64,000 nt of DNA. It comes from Nitratidesulfovibrio sp. SRB-5 (GTDB lineage: Bacteria > Desulfobacterota > Desulfovibrionia > Desulfovibrionales > Desulfovibrionaceae). A model generated the notes under the pieces. The model did not search any database and was not told the DNA's origin. It saw only the letters and a program-made list of their open reading frames with translations. Where the stretch lies: positions 1,646,650-1,710,649 of the forward strand of contig NZ_JAIOTY010000001.1 in NCBI RefSeq assembly GCF_019931275.1. The letters run 5' to 3'. A program made the position numbers and the translations under genes. Of the stretch, positions 1 to 8,222 are shown piece by piece (the stretch's first letter is position 1; every line of letters starts with the position of its first letter).

Positions 1-443
1 AGGGTTTCGCGGTGTCTGCGCATTGCGGGTGCCGCACCACGCGGGGCCATGGCGGGCGCACGGCTGTTGCGGGAACATGCCCGGCTTTGTTAAAGCACCG
101 GTTGAAACGGAGCGGTAACTGACAACGGCATTGCCACGGTGCGGCAGCGCACGCAGCGCCCCGCCCCTGTCTGGATACTGACTTGCCTGCTCTCGGTCCT
201 GCCTGGCCCGGGTTTGGCGTCGGTTCGTTCGCGACCGGTCTGATTGCGGCGTTTTTTGCTGCACGCTGGTCATGCGCCGTCCGCCCCTTGCGGGCGGCAT
301 CGCGCGGGGATAGGCTGTCGTCCGCCTTCGTTTCGTCCGCCTTCGTTTTGTCCACCGCGCGCGTTACCGCCGGGCTTCGGTCGGGGCGCACGCCATACGC
401 CATGAACTCCGGCCACCGCACGGGGCCGGAGAGGAATTCGGAT
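1..443. other. No recognisable gene (window start)
   Basis: I see no convincing coding signal here. Reading frames that cross it are long only because GC-rich DNA lacks stops, and the frame of the GAF gene continues upstream without a ribosome-binding site. A 15-bp tandem duplication (GTCCGCCTTCGTTTY) lies near 318-347. The stretch probably holds the promoter of the downstream GAF-mreB pair, but I cannot pick one out. Confidence 0.5.
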
Positions 444-1544
444 ATGAACAGCCAACGTTGCCACGAACGCATTCTTGCCATCATTTGCAGCGTGTTCGAC
501 GCGTATTCCGCCGTGCTCTTCCTGCCGGACGGGACAGCCATCGAAAGTACCGACCTTTCGGCCGGTGCCGCCACGGCGGCAGCCACCGCCGCGCTGGACC
601 GCGACAGCCAGTTGCATCGCCTTGCCGCCAGCTTCAGCCTGGGCGACATGGTGGACACCGGCACGGCCATCGCCCCGGGGCGCGGGCTGGTGGGCTGGAT
701 CATCCGCAACCGCGAGCCGCTGCTGGTCAACAACTTCGACCAGCGCCAGAGCCACCTTGGCTACTACCGCAGCAACGAGGAGGCCACCATCAAGGCCTTC
801 ATGGGCTGCCCCGTGCCCGGCGGCGGCGCGCTGTGCATCGACAGCAAGCGGCAGTATTCCTTTTCCGACAAGGACCAGAAGATCCTGCAACTGTTCGCGG
901 ACCTCATTTCCGGGGTCGAGGGCGTGGTCTGCCAGGGGGCCGGACAGGCCAGCCTGACCCGCTACTACGCGGCCTTGCAGGTGATCAGCGAACTGCGCGG
1001 GCGCATCAGCCGCTGGCCGCAATTCCTGGCCGAATTCCTGCGCCTGATGGCCGAGGCCACCGGCTTCGACCATGCGCTGTTCGCCGCCCGCGACGGCGAC
1101 GGGCAGAACTACATCCTGGAAGGCGAAAGCCACCAGCTGCTGCTGGGCAAGGGCGACGCGCCCATGTATCCCATCGGCAACGGCATCGTGGGCTGGGTGT
1201 TCCGCAACGATGCCCCGGTGTACACCGAAGGCACCGACGGCGCGCCCATGGCGCCGCTGTTCGGCAAGGGGGCGCACATGCCCGCCTTCCGCTCCGTCAT
1301 GTGCCTGCCGCTGATGATCAACAAGGTCACGCGCGGGGTGCTGTGCCTGGGGCACGGCGAGCCGCGCGTCATCCCCGACGATCTGCGCGCCTTCACCCGC
1401 ATGTCGGTGGACCATCTGGCGCTGTTTCTGGAGAACCTGTACCTGAAGAGCAGGCTGCGCGAACTGCTGCCCAAGGCCCGGCTGGAACGCCGCGTACCCG
1501 CGCCCGCCCCGCACGAACGATCCGACCGCGACACCGACGACTGA
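444..1544 (+). CDS. Two-GAF-domain protein
   Basis: Predicted 366-residue soluble protein made of two GAF-like sensory modules, at about residues 10-155 and 175-335. Each has the same internal signature, 'GRGLVGWIIRNREPLLV' in the first and 'GNGIVGWVFRNDAPVYT' in the second. There is no kinase, cyclase, HTH or membrane segment, so it is a stand-alone sensor or adaptor rather than an enzyme. The start at 444 is chosen because GAGGAA lies just upstream; the frame stays open further upstream without an SD. The C-terminal 30 residues are basic and Pro-rich. It ends 24 nt before mreB and is probably co-transcribed with it, so a link to cell-shape control is possible but is inference. The ligand is unknown. 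Confidence 0.85.
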   Translation: MNSQRCHERILAIICSVFDAYSAVLFLPDGTAIESTDLSAGAATAAATAALDRDSQLHRLAASFSLGDMVDTGTAIAPGRGLVGWIIRNREPLLVNNFDQRQSHLGYYRSNEEATIKAFMGCPVPGGGALCIDSKRQYSFSDKDQKILQLFADLISGVEGVVCQGAGQASLTRYYAALQVISELRGRISRWPQFLAEFLRLMAEATGFDHALFAARDGDGQNYILEGESHQLLLGKGDAPMYPIGNGIVGWVFRNDAPVYTEGTDGAPMAPLFGKGAHMPAFRSVMCLPLMINKVTRGVLCLGHGEPRVIPDDLRAFTRMSVDHLALFLENLYLKSRLRELLPKARLERRVPAPAPHERSDRDTDD

Positions 1545-1568
1545 CACCGCAACCGCGAGAGCCACTAG

Positions 1569-2591
1569 ATGCTGCGCAGACTGTTCGGCTTCCTGGGCAA
1601 GGACCTTGCCATGGATCTGGGTACGGCCAACACGCTGCTGTACACCCGTGCCGAGGGCATCGTGCTGAACGAGCCTTCGGTGGTCGCCCTGGAAACCGAC
1701 CGCAACACGGTGCTCGCGGTGGGGCGCGAGGCCAAGGAATTCCTTGGCCGCACCCCCAAGCGCATCCGGGCCATCCGCCCCATGAAGGACGGCGTCATCG
1801 CCGACTTCGAGGTGACGCGGCAGATGATCGCCTTCTTCATCCGCAAGGTCATCAGCGGTTTTTCGCTGGTCAAGCCGGGCATCGTCATCTGCGTGCCCAC
1901 GGGCATCACCCAGGTGGAAAAGCGCGCGGTCATCGAATCGGCCCACCAGGCCGGCGCGCGCGACGTGCGCCTGGTGGAGGAGCCCATGGCCGCGGCCATC
2001 GGGGCCAACCTGCCCATCCACGAGCCGCTGGGCAACATGGTGGTGGACATCGGCGGCGGCACCACCGAGGTGGCGGTGATAACCCTGTCCGCCATCGCCT
2101 ACGCCGAATCGGTGCGGGTGGCGGGCGATGCCATGAACCAGGCGGTGCAGCGCTACTTCAAGGAAGAATTCCAGCTGCTCATCGGCGAGAACACCGCCGA
2201 GCGCATCAAGATGGCCATCGGCTCGGCCTTTCCCCTGCCGGAACAGCTGATGGTCGAGGTGTCCGGCAAGGACATGGTGAGCGGCACCCCCAAGGTGGTG
2301 CGCGTTACCGACGGCCACGTGCGCGAGGCCCTGCAGGAGCCGGTGCGCATCATCGTCATGGCCATCCGCAAGGCGCTGGAAAAGACCCCGCCGGAACTGT
2401 CCGCCGACATCGCCAGCAACGGCGTGTTGCTGGCGGGCGGCGGCGCGCTGCTGAAGGGCCTGGGCGCGCTGGTCTCGCGCGAGACGCGCCTGAAGGTCAT
2501 CATCGACGACGACCCGCTGACCACCGTGGTGCGCGGCACGGGCCGCACCTTGGACGACGGCAAGTTCTACCGCCGCGTGTACATCAACTAG
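1569..2591 (+). CDS. mreB: Rod shape-determining protein MreB
   Basis: 340-residue bacterial actin homologue, the usual family length. The N-terminus (MLRRLFGFLGKDLAM) looks like the amphipathic membrane-binding helix, followed by the phosphate-1 loop 'DLGTANTL', the phosphate-2 loop 'VVDIGGGTTEVAVI' near residue 160 and the adenosine motif 'LLAGGGALLKGLG' near residue 288. MreB polymerises under the inner membrane and positions the peptidoglycan elongation machinery. mreC/mreD do not follow it; the next gene is an inositol monophosphatase-family gene. It sits directly behind a GAF protein. A second mreB-like gene elsewhere cannot be excluded. Confidence 0.96.
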   Translation: MLRRLFGFLGKDLAMDLGTANTLLYTRAEGIVLNEPSVVALETDRNTVLAVGREAKEFLGRTPKRIRAIRPMKDGVIADFEVTRQMIAFFIRKVISGFSLVKPGIVICVPTGITQVEKRAVIESAHQAGARDVRLVEEPMAAAIGANLPIHEPLGNMVVDIGGGTTEVAVITLSAIAYAESVRVAGDAMNQAVQRYFKEEFQLLIGENTAERIKMAIGSAFPLPEQLMVEVSGKDMVSGTPKVVRVTDGHVREALQEPVRIIVMAIRKALEKTPPELSADIASNGVLLAGGGALLKGLGALVSRETRLKVIIDDDPLTTVVRGTGRTLDDGKFYRRVYIN

Positions 2592-2715
2592 CGCCGCCCT
2601 GTGCGGGCCGCGGGCCGATTCACTTCCGGCAATACCGCGCGCCCGCAGACGCATCCGCAGATGCGCGGGCAGGCCGCAAGCACGGGCGCGGTCACGTCGC
2701 CCGCAACGAGCCATC

Positions 2716-3582
2716 ATGCCCGCAGAATCTTTGTCAGTTCCTTCCGTCGAATCTTCGCCAGTTCCTTCCGGCCAGTCTTCGTCAGATTCTTCCGGCCTTG
2801 CCGCTTCCCCTTTTGCCCCGCTGTTGCCCCGCATTCTGGAGATCATCCACGAAAGTGGCGCCCTGGTCATGGACCACTGGCGCAAGCCGCGCAACATCCG
2901 GCTCAAGGGGCGCATCGACCTGGTGACCGAAACCGACCTTGCGGTGGAGGCCTTTCTCAAGGACCGCTTGAAGGACGTGGTGCCGGGCGCCACCTTCATG
3001 GCCGAGGAAAGCGCCACATCGCGCACGCCGCAGGGCACCTGCTGGATCATCGACCCCATCGACGGCACCACCAACTTCGCGCATTCGCTGCCCTTTGTGG
3101 CCACCTCCGTGGGGTTGTGGCACGACGGGCAGGTAGTGCTGGGCATCGTCAATGCGCCCGTGCTGGGTGAGTGCTTCTGGGCGGTGCGGGGCGGCGGGGC
3201 TTTTCGCAACGGCGAAACGCTGCATGTCTCCGACCGCGAGCCGCTGGAGCAGGCAGTGGTGGCCACCGGCTTTCCCTACACCATCAGTGAGGACGTGGAC
3301 ACGGTGCTGGCGCGGCTGCGCAAGGCTCTGGTGACCACGCGCGGGGTGCGCCGCTGTGGTGCGGCTGCCATCGACCTGGCCTTCGTGGCCGCTGGTCGGT
3401 TCGACGCCTTCTACGAGGCGGACCTGAAGCCGTGGGACACAGCGGCGGGCTGGCTGCTGGTGGAAGAGGCGGGGGGGCGCGTGACCGGATTCGACGGCGC
3501 CCCGTACGATTTCACCAACGAGGGCATCCTGGCCAGCAATGGCCTGCTGCACGAGGCCATGCACGCCGTGCTGGCGCTGTAG
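2716..3582 (+). CDS. Inositol monophosphatase family protein
   Basis: 288-residue Mg2+-dependent phosphatase of the IMPase/SuhB/CysQ family. Visible motifs: metal-binding 'AEES' (E97, E98), 'DPIDGTTNF' (D113, D116) and the C-terminal 'WDTAAG' (D241). The core starts near residue 35; the first 33 residues are a Ser/Pro-rich leader encoded by imperfect 14-15-bp repeats. There is no clear SD before the ATG at 2716, so the true start could lie downstream. The substrate (inositol-1-phosphate, 3'-phosphoadenosine 5'-phosphate or another sugar phosphate) cannot be decided from sequence. Its 3' end faces the NUDIX gene across a short repeat tract. Confidence 0.88.
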   Translation: MPAESLSVPSVESSPVPSGQSSSDSSGLAASPFAPLLPRILEIIHESGALVMDHWRKPRNIRLKGRIDLVTETDLAVEAFLKDRLKDVVPGATFMAEESATSRTPQGTCWIIDPIDGTTNFAHSLPFVATSVGLWHDGQVVLGIVNAPVLGECFWAVRGGGAFRNGETLHVSDREPLEQAVVATGFPYTISEDVDTVLARLRKALVTTRGVRRCGAAAIDLAFVAAGRFDAFYEADLKPWDTAAGWLLVEEAGGRVTGFDGAPYDFTNEGILASNGLLHEAMHAVLAL

Positions 3583-3606
3583 GCCAATTCGGGCCAGCTC
3601 TGTCCT

Positions 3607-3666
3607 GTCAGGGCCGGTTCAGGCCTGTCAGGGCGGGTTCAGGCCCGGCAAGACCGGTTCAGGCCA
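3607..3666. repeat. Three 20-bp tandem repeats
   Basis: Three imperfect copies of a 20-bp unit (consensus GTCAGGGCCGGTTCAGGCCT) start at 3607, 3627 and 3647. They lie between the convergent IMPase and NUDIX genes, and the last copy runs into the NUDIX stop codon region. No terminator-like hairpin is evident. It is one of several minisatellite-like tracts in the window. Confidence 0.75.
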
Positions 3667-4381
3667 GTTCGGCCAGTTCGGGAAGCTCCGGCTCTTCGGC
3701 TGGGACGGGGCAGGGCATGTCGCGGAACACGTCGCCCCGTTCCGTGGCCCAGACCAGCGCGGGCGTCAGCATGTCCCGGAAGTGTTCAAGCAGCGCATCA
3801 AGTTCGTCGGCATCCACGAACATGCCGTCGGCCACTTCGTCCGGGTTGGGTTGCGGCGCTTCGCCCACGGGGCCGGCCGCAAACAGGGTGATGTGCGCGA
3901 ATTCCGTGGCCTCTGTGGCGGGAATTTCCGCCCGGCGTATCAGGCGCCCCGCGGCGATGCCCAGTTCCTCGCGCAGTTCGCGCAGGGCGGCGTCTTCTCG
4001 CGATTCTCCGGCCAGCACGTGACCGGTGGCCGAAAGATCCCAGCGGCCAGGGTACAGGTGCTTGGTCGCGGCACGCTTTTGCAGGTAGATGCGGCCCTCG
4101 GCGTCGTACAGCATGACCAGCACCACCCGGTGGCGCAACGGCTGGCGGCGGGCCTGGGCAATGGGCATGATCATCAGGGGCCTGTCGCGCTCGTCGGTGA
4201 TTTCCAGGTATTCCACGCCATCAACCGGGGCCGCGTCGTCCTGATGCCCCGGTCTGGGCCTGGCGTTTCGGCGCGGGGCCACCCGGCCACGCGATCTGGC
4301 GCGCCCGCCCTTGGCGGCGGGCAAGGGACGGCGGGTGTCGGTCGATTCGTCCGCAGCATGTGAAGGAGGGCGTTTGCCCAT
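3659..4381 (-). CDS. NUDIX hydrolase
   Basis: 240-residue protein with a complete NUDIX box (GX5EX7REUXEEXGU) seen as 'GHVLAGESREDAALRELREE' followed by LGI. The preceding 'YLQKRAATKHLYPGRWDLSA' resembles the isopentenyl-diphosphate isomerase-like and YfcD-like branch, so the substrate is a nucleoside or other pyrophosphate compound of unknown identity. The first 60 residues are basic and low-complexity. The start at 4381 is supported by AGGAG 7 nt upstream. Its ATG shares bases with the ATG of the divergent rimI gene, so each gene's SD lies inside the other's first codons. Confidence 0.9.
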   Translation of the reverse strand: MGKRPPSHAADESTDTRRPLPAAKGGRARSRGRVAPRRNARPRPGHQDDAAPVDGVEYLEITDERDRPLMIMPIAQARRQPLRHRVVLVMLYDAEGRIYLQKRAATKHLYPGRWDLSATGHVLAGESREDAALRELREELGIAAGRLIRRAEIPATEATEFAHITLFAAGPVGEAPQPNPDEVADGMFVDADELDALLEHFRDMLTPALVWATERGDVFRDMPCPVPAEEPELPELAELA

Positions 4382-4958
4382 GCAGTCTCCTGTCTGTTCC
4401 GGGTCCGGCGGGGGCCAGCGCGGCCCCCGGGCGGAATTCTTTCGCCTGGGCTCCGACGACATCGTTGAAGTGGCCGCCCTGGAACGCCAGTGCTTTTCCA
4501 CCCCGTGGAGCGAAGAACAGTTTCACCTGGCCTTCGAGCGCAAGGTCTTTTCGGTGTTCGGCCTGCGCGATGCGGGACAGCTGGTGGCGTACGTGGCCGT
4601 GTACCACCTGGCGGGTGAACTGGAAATACTCAACGTGGCCGTGCACCCCGACCAGCGACGACGGGGGCTGGGCCGCCGCCTGCTGGCCATCCTGTTGCAA
4701 GTGGGTGCCAAAATGGGCATACATAGGGCCGTGCTTGAGGTCCGCACCGGCAACGCCCCGGCCATCGGCCTGTACGAGGGGCTGGGGTTCACCCGCGCGG
4801 GCGTGCGACCGCACTACTACGGCGATACCGGCGAAGACGCCATCATCTACGAATGCGACCTTGCGGAGTGGGCCTGCCGCGAGCCGGATTGCGCCGCCCC
4901 GACAGGCGGGCTTGGCGCCGAGCCGGATGGGGCGGGCGCAGGTTCCGGCGAGGTCTGA
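4380..4958 (+). CDS. rimI: Ribosomal-protein-alanine acetyltransferase RimI (GNAT)
   Basis: 192-residue GNAT N-acetyltransferase. The acetyl-CoA binding segment 'VHPDQRRRGLGRRLL' and the following 'LEVRTGNAPAIGLYEGLGF' and 'AIIYECDL' are typical of RimI, which acetylates the N-terminal alanine of ribosomal protein S18. The start at 4380 is preceded by AAGGAGGG and overlaps the NUDIX start on the opposite strand. About 20 residues precede the usual RimI start ('FRLGSDDIVEVAALERQCF'), and a Gly/Ala-rich tail of about 30 residues follows. The specific acetylation target is inferred from family resemblance only. Confidence 0.88.
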   Translation: MQSPVCSGSGGGQRGPRAEFFRLGSDDIVEVAALERQCFSTPWSEEQFHLAFERKVFSVFGLRDAGQLVAYVAVYHLAGELEILNVAVHPDQRRRGLGRRLLAILLQVGAKMGIHRAVLEVRTGNAPAIGLYEGLGFTRAGVRPHYYGDTGEDAIIYECDLAEWACREPDCAAPTGGLGAEPDGAGAGSGEV

Positions 4959-5022
4959 GCCTGCGGGGGGCCTGCGTTCTGGGGCAGGCATCGGGCGCGA
5001 CACCTGCGCTGCGCCCGACAGG

Positions 5023-5151
5023 CATGATGTTTCGGACGGGTATCCCCATCCGGACATGACGTTTTGGACGGGTATCCCCGTCTGGACCATGACGTTTTGG
5101 ACGGGTATCCCCGTCCGGGCATGACATTTCGGACGTGTATATCCGTCCGGG
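5023..5151. repeat. Four 32-bp tandem repeats with internal dyads
   Basis: Four units with a 32-33-bp period start at 5023, 5055, 5088 and 5120, each beginning CATGAYRTTTYGGACG. Each contains an inverted repeat; in unit 3 it is GGACGGG-TATC-CCCGTCC (5099-5116), a 7-bp stem with a 4-nt loop. The second and third copies are nearly identical and the outer ones are diverged. The tract fills most of the 232-bp gap between rimI and tpiA, so a transcript crossing it would fold into a row of small hairpins. There are no unique spacers between copies, so it is not a CRISPR array. Confidence 0.85.
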
Positions 5152-5190
5152 CATCGCTCACCTTTCACGCAACACCGTCCGGAGACCCGC

Positions 5191-5946
5191 ATGAAGAAGC
5201 TCATGGCCGCCAACTGGAAGATGTACAAGACCGCCGGGGAAGCGCGGACCACCGCCGCCTCGCTGGCGGCGTTGACGGCGGACACGCTGCCGGACGACCG
5301 CGAGGTGGTGATCTTTCCGCAGTTCACCGCGCTGTCGCCCGTGGCCGACGCGCTGCGCCACGCCACCGGATATTCGGTCGGCGGGCAGGACGTGTACCCG
5401 GCGGCGGAAGGCGCCTACACCGGAGAAATTTCGCCGGGCATGCTCATGGACTGCGGGTGCGCCTGGGTGCTTACCGGCCATTCCGAGCGCCGCCACGTCA
5501 TCGGTGAAAGCGATGAGCTGGTGGGCGCCAAGACAGCGTTCAGCATCGATGCCGGCCTCAAGGTGGTGCTGTGCATCGGCGAGACCATCGAAGAGCGCGA
5601 GGCAGGCCGCCTGGGCGAAGTGCTTGAACGCCAGTTGGAGGCCGGTCTGGCCGGGGTGAAGGGAGATGCCGTGCCCGCCGCCATCGCCGTGGCCTACGAA
5701 CCGGTGTGGGCCATCGGTACCGGCAAGGTGGCCGGGCCGCCTGAAATCGTCGAGGCGCATGGCCTGGTGCGTCAACTGCTGGTGGCCCGCTTCGGCGAAG
5801 GGGGAGTGGCGGTGCGCATCCTGTATGGTGGCAGCGTCAAGCCCGAGAACGCCCGTGAAATCATTGCCCTTGACAATGTGGACGGTGTCTTGGTAGGAGG
5901 CGCTTCTTTGCAGGCTGACTCGTTCAGCCGCATCATTCTGGCGTAA
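5191..5946 (+). CDS. tpiA: Triosephosphate isomerase
   Basis: 251-residue TIM-barrel enzyme interconverting dihydroxyacetone phosphate and glyceraldehyde-3-phosphate in glycolysis and gluconeogenesis. Visible are the N-terminal 'AANWKMYK' with the catalytic Lys, 'TGHSERR' with the electrophilic His, 'AYEPVWAIGTGK' with the catalytic Glu and the flexible loop 6, and the phosphate-binding 'YGGSVKPEN'. The start is supported by GGAGACCCGC upstream. secG follows after 38 nt, the common tpiA-secG arrangement. Confidence 0.97.
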   Translation: MKKLMAANWKMYKTAGEARTTAASLAALTADTLPDDREVVIFPQFTALSPVADALRHATGYSVGGQDVYPAAEGAYTGEISPGMLMDCGCAWVLTGHSERRHVIGESDELVGAKTAFSIDAGLKVVLCIGETIEEREAGRLGEVLERQLEAGLAGVKGDAVPAAIAVAYEPVWAIGTGKVAGPPEIVEAHGLVRQLLVARFGEGGVAVRILYGGSVKPENAREIIALDNVDGVLVGGASLQADSFSRIILA

Positions 5947-5984
5947 GCCGTGCCCCGGCGCGGAGTTTTCACAAGGAGAGTACG

Positions 5985-6329
5985 GTGCAGACCCTGATCC
6001 TGACCCTGCATGTGGTCGCGTGTCTTGCCCTGATCGTGCTGGTGCTGCTGCAATCCGGCAAGGAAGGCATGGGCGTGATCTTCGGCGGTGGCAACACCTC
6101 GCTGTTCGGCAGCACTGGCGCCGGCGGCATGCTTGCCAAGCTGACCGCGTTTCTGGCGGTCCTGTTCATCATCACGTCGCTGTCGTACAACGTGCTCACC
6201 AGCAGCCGCAAGTCGGACGATTCGACCATCCTCGACGTGAAGCTGGAAGACGTGCAGCCCGCCCCCGGTGCGCCTGCCGCGCCTGCCGCGCCTGCTCCCG
6301 CCGCACCGGCCGAGCAGAAGTCCAACTAG
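5985..6329 (+). CDS. secG: Protein-export membrane protein SecG
   Basis: 114-residue SecG, the accessory subunit of the SecYEG translocon. It has two hydrophobic segments (about residues 3-22 and 50-70) joined by the conserved 'LLQSGKEGMGVIFGGGNTSLFGSTG' type loop, followed by a Pro/Ala-rich cytoplasmic tail. The GTG start at 5985 is supported by AAGGAG six nt upstream. It follows tpiA and precedes tRNA-Leu by 37 nt, so all three may share a transcript ending at the hairpin after the tRNA. Confidence 0.94.
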   Translation: MQTLILTLHVVACLALIVLVLLQSGKEGMGVIFGGGNTSLFGSTGAGGMLAKLTAFLAVLFIITSLSYNVLTSSRKSDDSTILDVKLEDVQPAPGAPAAPAAPAPAAPAEQKSN

Positions 6330-6366
6330 CATCGCAAGTTTCGGCGCGCCTGGCGCCAACCCCCGT

Positions 6367-6453
6367 GCCGAGGTGGTGGAATTGGTAGACACGCTATCTT
6401 GAGGGGGTAGTGGGAGAAATCCTGTAAGGGTTCGAGTCCCTTCCTCGGCACCA
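6367..6453 (+). tRNA. tRNA-Leu(GAG)
   Basis: 87-nt class II tRNA including an encoded CCA. The acceptor stem GCCGAGG pairs with CCTCGGC (6443-6449), followed by discriminator A and CCA. The anticodon stem CTATC/GGTAG encloses the loop TTGAGGG, giving anticodon GAG at 6401-6403. The T arm (GGGTTCGAGTCCC) and a long variable arm are present. It reads CUC/CUU leucine codons. Confidence 0.97.
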
Positions 6454-6477
6454 CGAAAGTATCGCGCAGGCGAGCGG

Positions 6478-6501
6478 AAAAGGCCCCTAACGGGGCCTTT
6501 T
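6478..6501 (+). terminator. Rho-independent terminator after tRNA-Leu
   Basis: Hairpin AAAAGGCCCC-TAAC-GGGGCCTTTT, a perfect 10-bp stem whose 3' arm ends in four T. It lies 24 nt downstream of tRNA-Leu and would end the tpiA-secG-tRNA transcript. Confidence 0.9.
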
Positions 6502-6655
6502 CGCGTTTCCGATGTTCGGCCAGGGGCTGTGTCGGATGCGGGAACGCGCAATGGCGCGCCGGTGCCAGGAGCGGAACCACCCGTGGCTGGAGATGGCGTG
6601 CGCGGGAGATGCAGCCGGAAGCGAGAGGGTACGGATTGGGGGGCTGACTGGAGAG

Positions 6656-7636
6656 TCAGCGAACATTCGTTCCGGTACGCGGGCAATTGCGCTCTTCCGG
6701 GATCGAATCGGGCGGGAAATACGGGGAATAGGGCTGCACCATGCGGACAAGATCACTGGTGCCCGGGGTGCCGCCATTGCAGCGCATGGCATCCAGGGTA
6801 GCTTGCAGGCGGTGCAGCAGGGTGTCGTCAACATCGGTGTTGAACGCCATGTACAGGTCCAGCTTCTGAAGCACCATGGACACGGCGTATTCCGCGCTGT
6901 CGATGTTGCCCTGTTCCATCGTGTACAGGGTGGAGTGGATGTTGAAGGCCAGCACGTCTATCCTCCCTGCGGCCAGCATGCGCACCGCGTCGCTCGGAGT
7001 GGTGGCCGAGTGCAACATGGCGGAGGGCACTCCCTGCTCGATCAGCAGTTGCTCGCCCACGGTATTGCGCACCGTGCCCACGCGTAGCCCTTGCAGGTCG
7101 CGCCATTGACGGGGGGCCAGGCGGCTGTTCTTGCGTACCACGGTACCTACGGTCACCCGCATGACCGGCCCCACCCATTTGAACAGCTTTTCGCGTTCCG
7201 GCGTGCGTGCGGTGCAGAACAGCAGGGCATCGGGGGTATTCAGGGCCAGATGGAAGGCCCTGGGCCAGGGCAGCACCCTGATTGCTTCTGAAGACGGGGC
7301 AAGTCCGTTGCGGCGCAGGACTTCAAGGACGATATCCATGCCAGGGCCGCGTGGTGCGTTGTCCTGAACGAAATTGAAGGGGGGAAGGTCTTCGGTGAGC
7401 AGCGTAAGGGCACTGGCGGGGCTCGTGCATGCAAGGCCGACGCTCAACACGGCGCAGATGCTCGACACGGCCAGACTGGCGCGCAGCACGCGGGCACGGG
7501 TGGCGGCAAGAAAGGCTGTCGATATGGCCTTGCGAGCCCGCGTGGCGCAGGGCCACGGTGCGGTGCATGCAGGCGGTGCGCCTGCCGTGCTGGATGCGAA
7601 GGAGAAGGTGTTGCAAGGCATACGACGAACGACCAT
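6656..7636 (-). CDS. Periplasmic solute-binding protein, family 3 type
   Basis: About 326 residues, related to extracellular solute-binding proteins of amino-acid ABC transporters. The mature part begins 'LTLLTEDLPPFNFVQDNAPRG' and shows the 'GMDIVLEVLRR', 'LQGLRVGTVRNTVGEQLL' and 'LAAGRIDVLAFN' blocks of the family. A hydrophobic stretch ending '...VGLACTSPASA' is the likely signal peptide, but about 60 residues of unexpected sequence precede it. No candidate start (GTG 7699, ATG 7636 or 7621) has a good SD, so the N-terminus is uncertain. There is no permease or ATPase gene nearby. It may be an orphan binding or sensory protein. Confidence 0.75.
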   Translation of the reverse strand: MVVRRMPCNTFSFASSTAGAPPACTAPWPCATRARKAISTAFLAATRARVLRASLAVSSICAVLSVGLACTSPASALTLLTEDLPPFNFVQDNAPRGPGMDIVLEVLRRNGLAPSSEAIRVLPWPRAFHLALNTPDALLFCTARTPEREKLFKWVGPVMRVTVGTVVRKNSRLAPRQWRDLQGLRVGTVRNTVGEQLLIEQGVPSAMLHSATTPSDAVRMLAAGRIDVLAFNIHSTLYTMEQGNIDSAEYAVSMVLQKLDLYMAFNTDVDDTLLHRLQATLDAMRCNGGTPGTSDLVRMVQPYSPYFPPDSIPEERNCPRTGTNVR

Positions 7637-7927
7637 GGGGGACGGATGCCCGTGAGGTTGGCCGCGTGGAGATCGCGTGCGATTGTGGGCGGCGTTCACG
7701 GCTTGTCCATAGTATCACCCCGGGCCGAGGCAGGGTCAATGCAGGCTGGCCCTGCACATGAACGGGGAAAAGGTGGGGATGGCTGGGGGAGGCTACGCAC
7801 AAGGGCAGGGTGCAGGTGTCCCGGCGGCCCGCCGCGTGGTGTGGCGACGGGCCGCGTCCGGTGGAGCCGGGATGTCGGGATGGACAGGTGGACGGCAGGG
7901 TTGCAGGAAGAGACGCAACGTCCCGTC

Positions 7928-8092
7928 CTAGTTCAGGCGGTTGATGTCGAGGGGGGCGCCGCAGCAGGGGCAGATGTCCACGCGCTTGCCGCTGAAGCAG
8001 GTACCGGCAAAGAACAAGGTGCGGAACTTGCGTTCGATGGAGCTGTACAGAACCCAGAGCTGATGGCCGCAGGTGCAGAAACGCTGTTGCAT
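7928..8092 (-). CDS. 54-residue cysteine-rich protein
   Basis: A 54-residue protein with cysteines in an N-terminal 'CTC', one central Cys (FAGTCFSG) and a C-terminal 'CPCCGAPLD', a layout that suggests a zinc-ribbon-like fold. It has no signal peptide or membrane segment. ATG 8092 is well supported by AAGGAG 6 nt upstream. A 20-bp site identical to the one in front of the neighbouring S24 repressor lies 44 bp upstream, overlapping a TATAAA hexamer, so the gene is probably repressed by that protein. Function unknown. Confidence 0.8.
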   Translation of the reverse strand: MQQRFCTCGHQLWVLYSSIERKFRTLFFAGTCFSGKRVDICPCCGAPLDINRLN

Positions 8093-8136
8093 GACGGTCT
8101 CCTTGTGAATGTGGCGGGGCATGTCGCCAACCACCA

Positions 8137-8156
8137 TGTTTATAAAAGTGAACACG
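8137..8156. promoter_or_regulatory. Putative S24-repressor operator, copy 1
   Basis: The 20-bp sequence at 8137-8156 is the exact reverse complement of 9075-9094. Its first 18 bp form an imperfect dyad, TGTTYA-N6-TRAACA. It sits 44 bp upstream of the 54-residue protein's start and contains a TATAAA hexamer readable toward that gene. Binding by the adjacent HTH/S24 protein is inferred from the identical site in front of the repressor itself. Confidence 0.75.
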
Positions 8157-8222
8157 CTGGGCAAAAAAATATACAGGGGGCGCCAGCGCGGGGTTTTGTC
8201 CGCGGGCAAGGTGGAGAGCCCC

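Noticed and set aside
270-3266. A 998-codon open frame on the minus strand across GAF, mreB and IMPase
   Set aside because: Antisense shadow of well-supported plus-strand genes; GC-rich DNA lacks stops, and the translation is His/Gln/Gly-rich without motifs.
5023-5151. CRISPR array
   Set aside because: The copies abut directly with no unique spacers and no cas genes are present.
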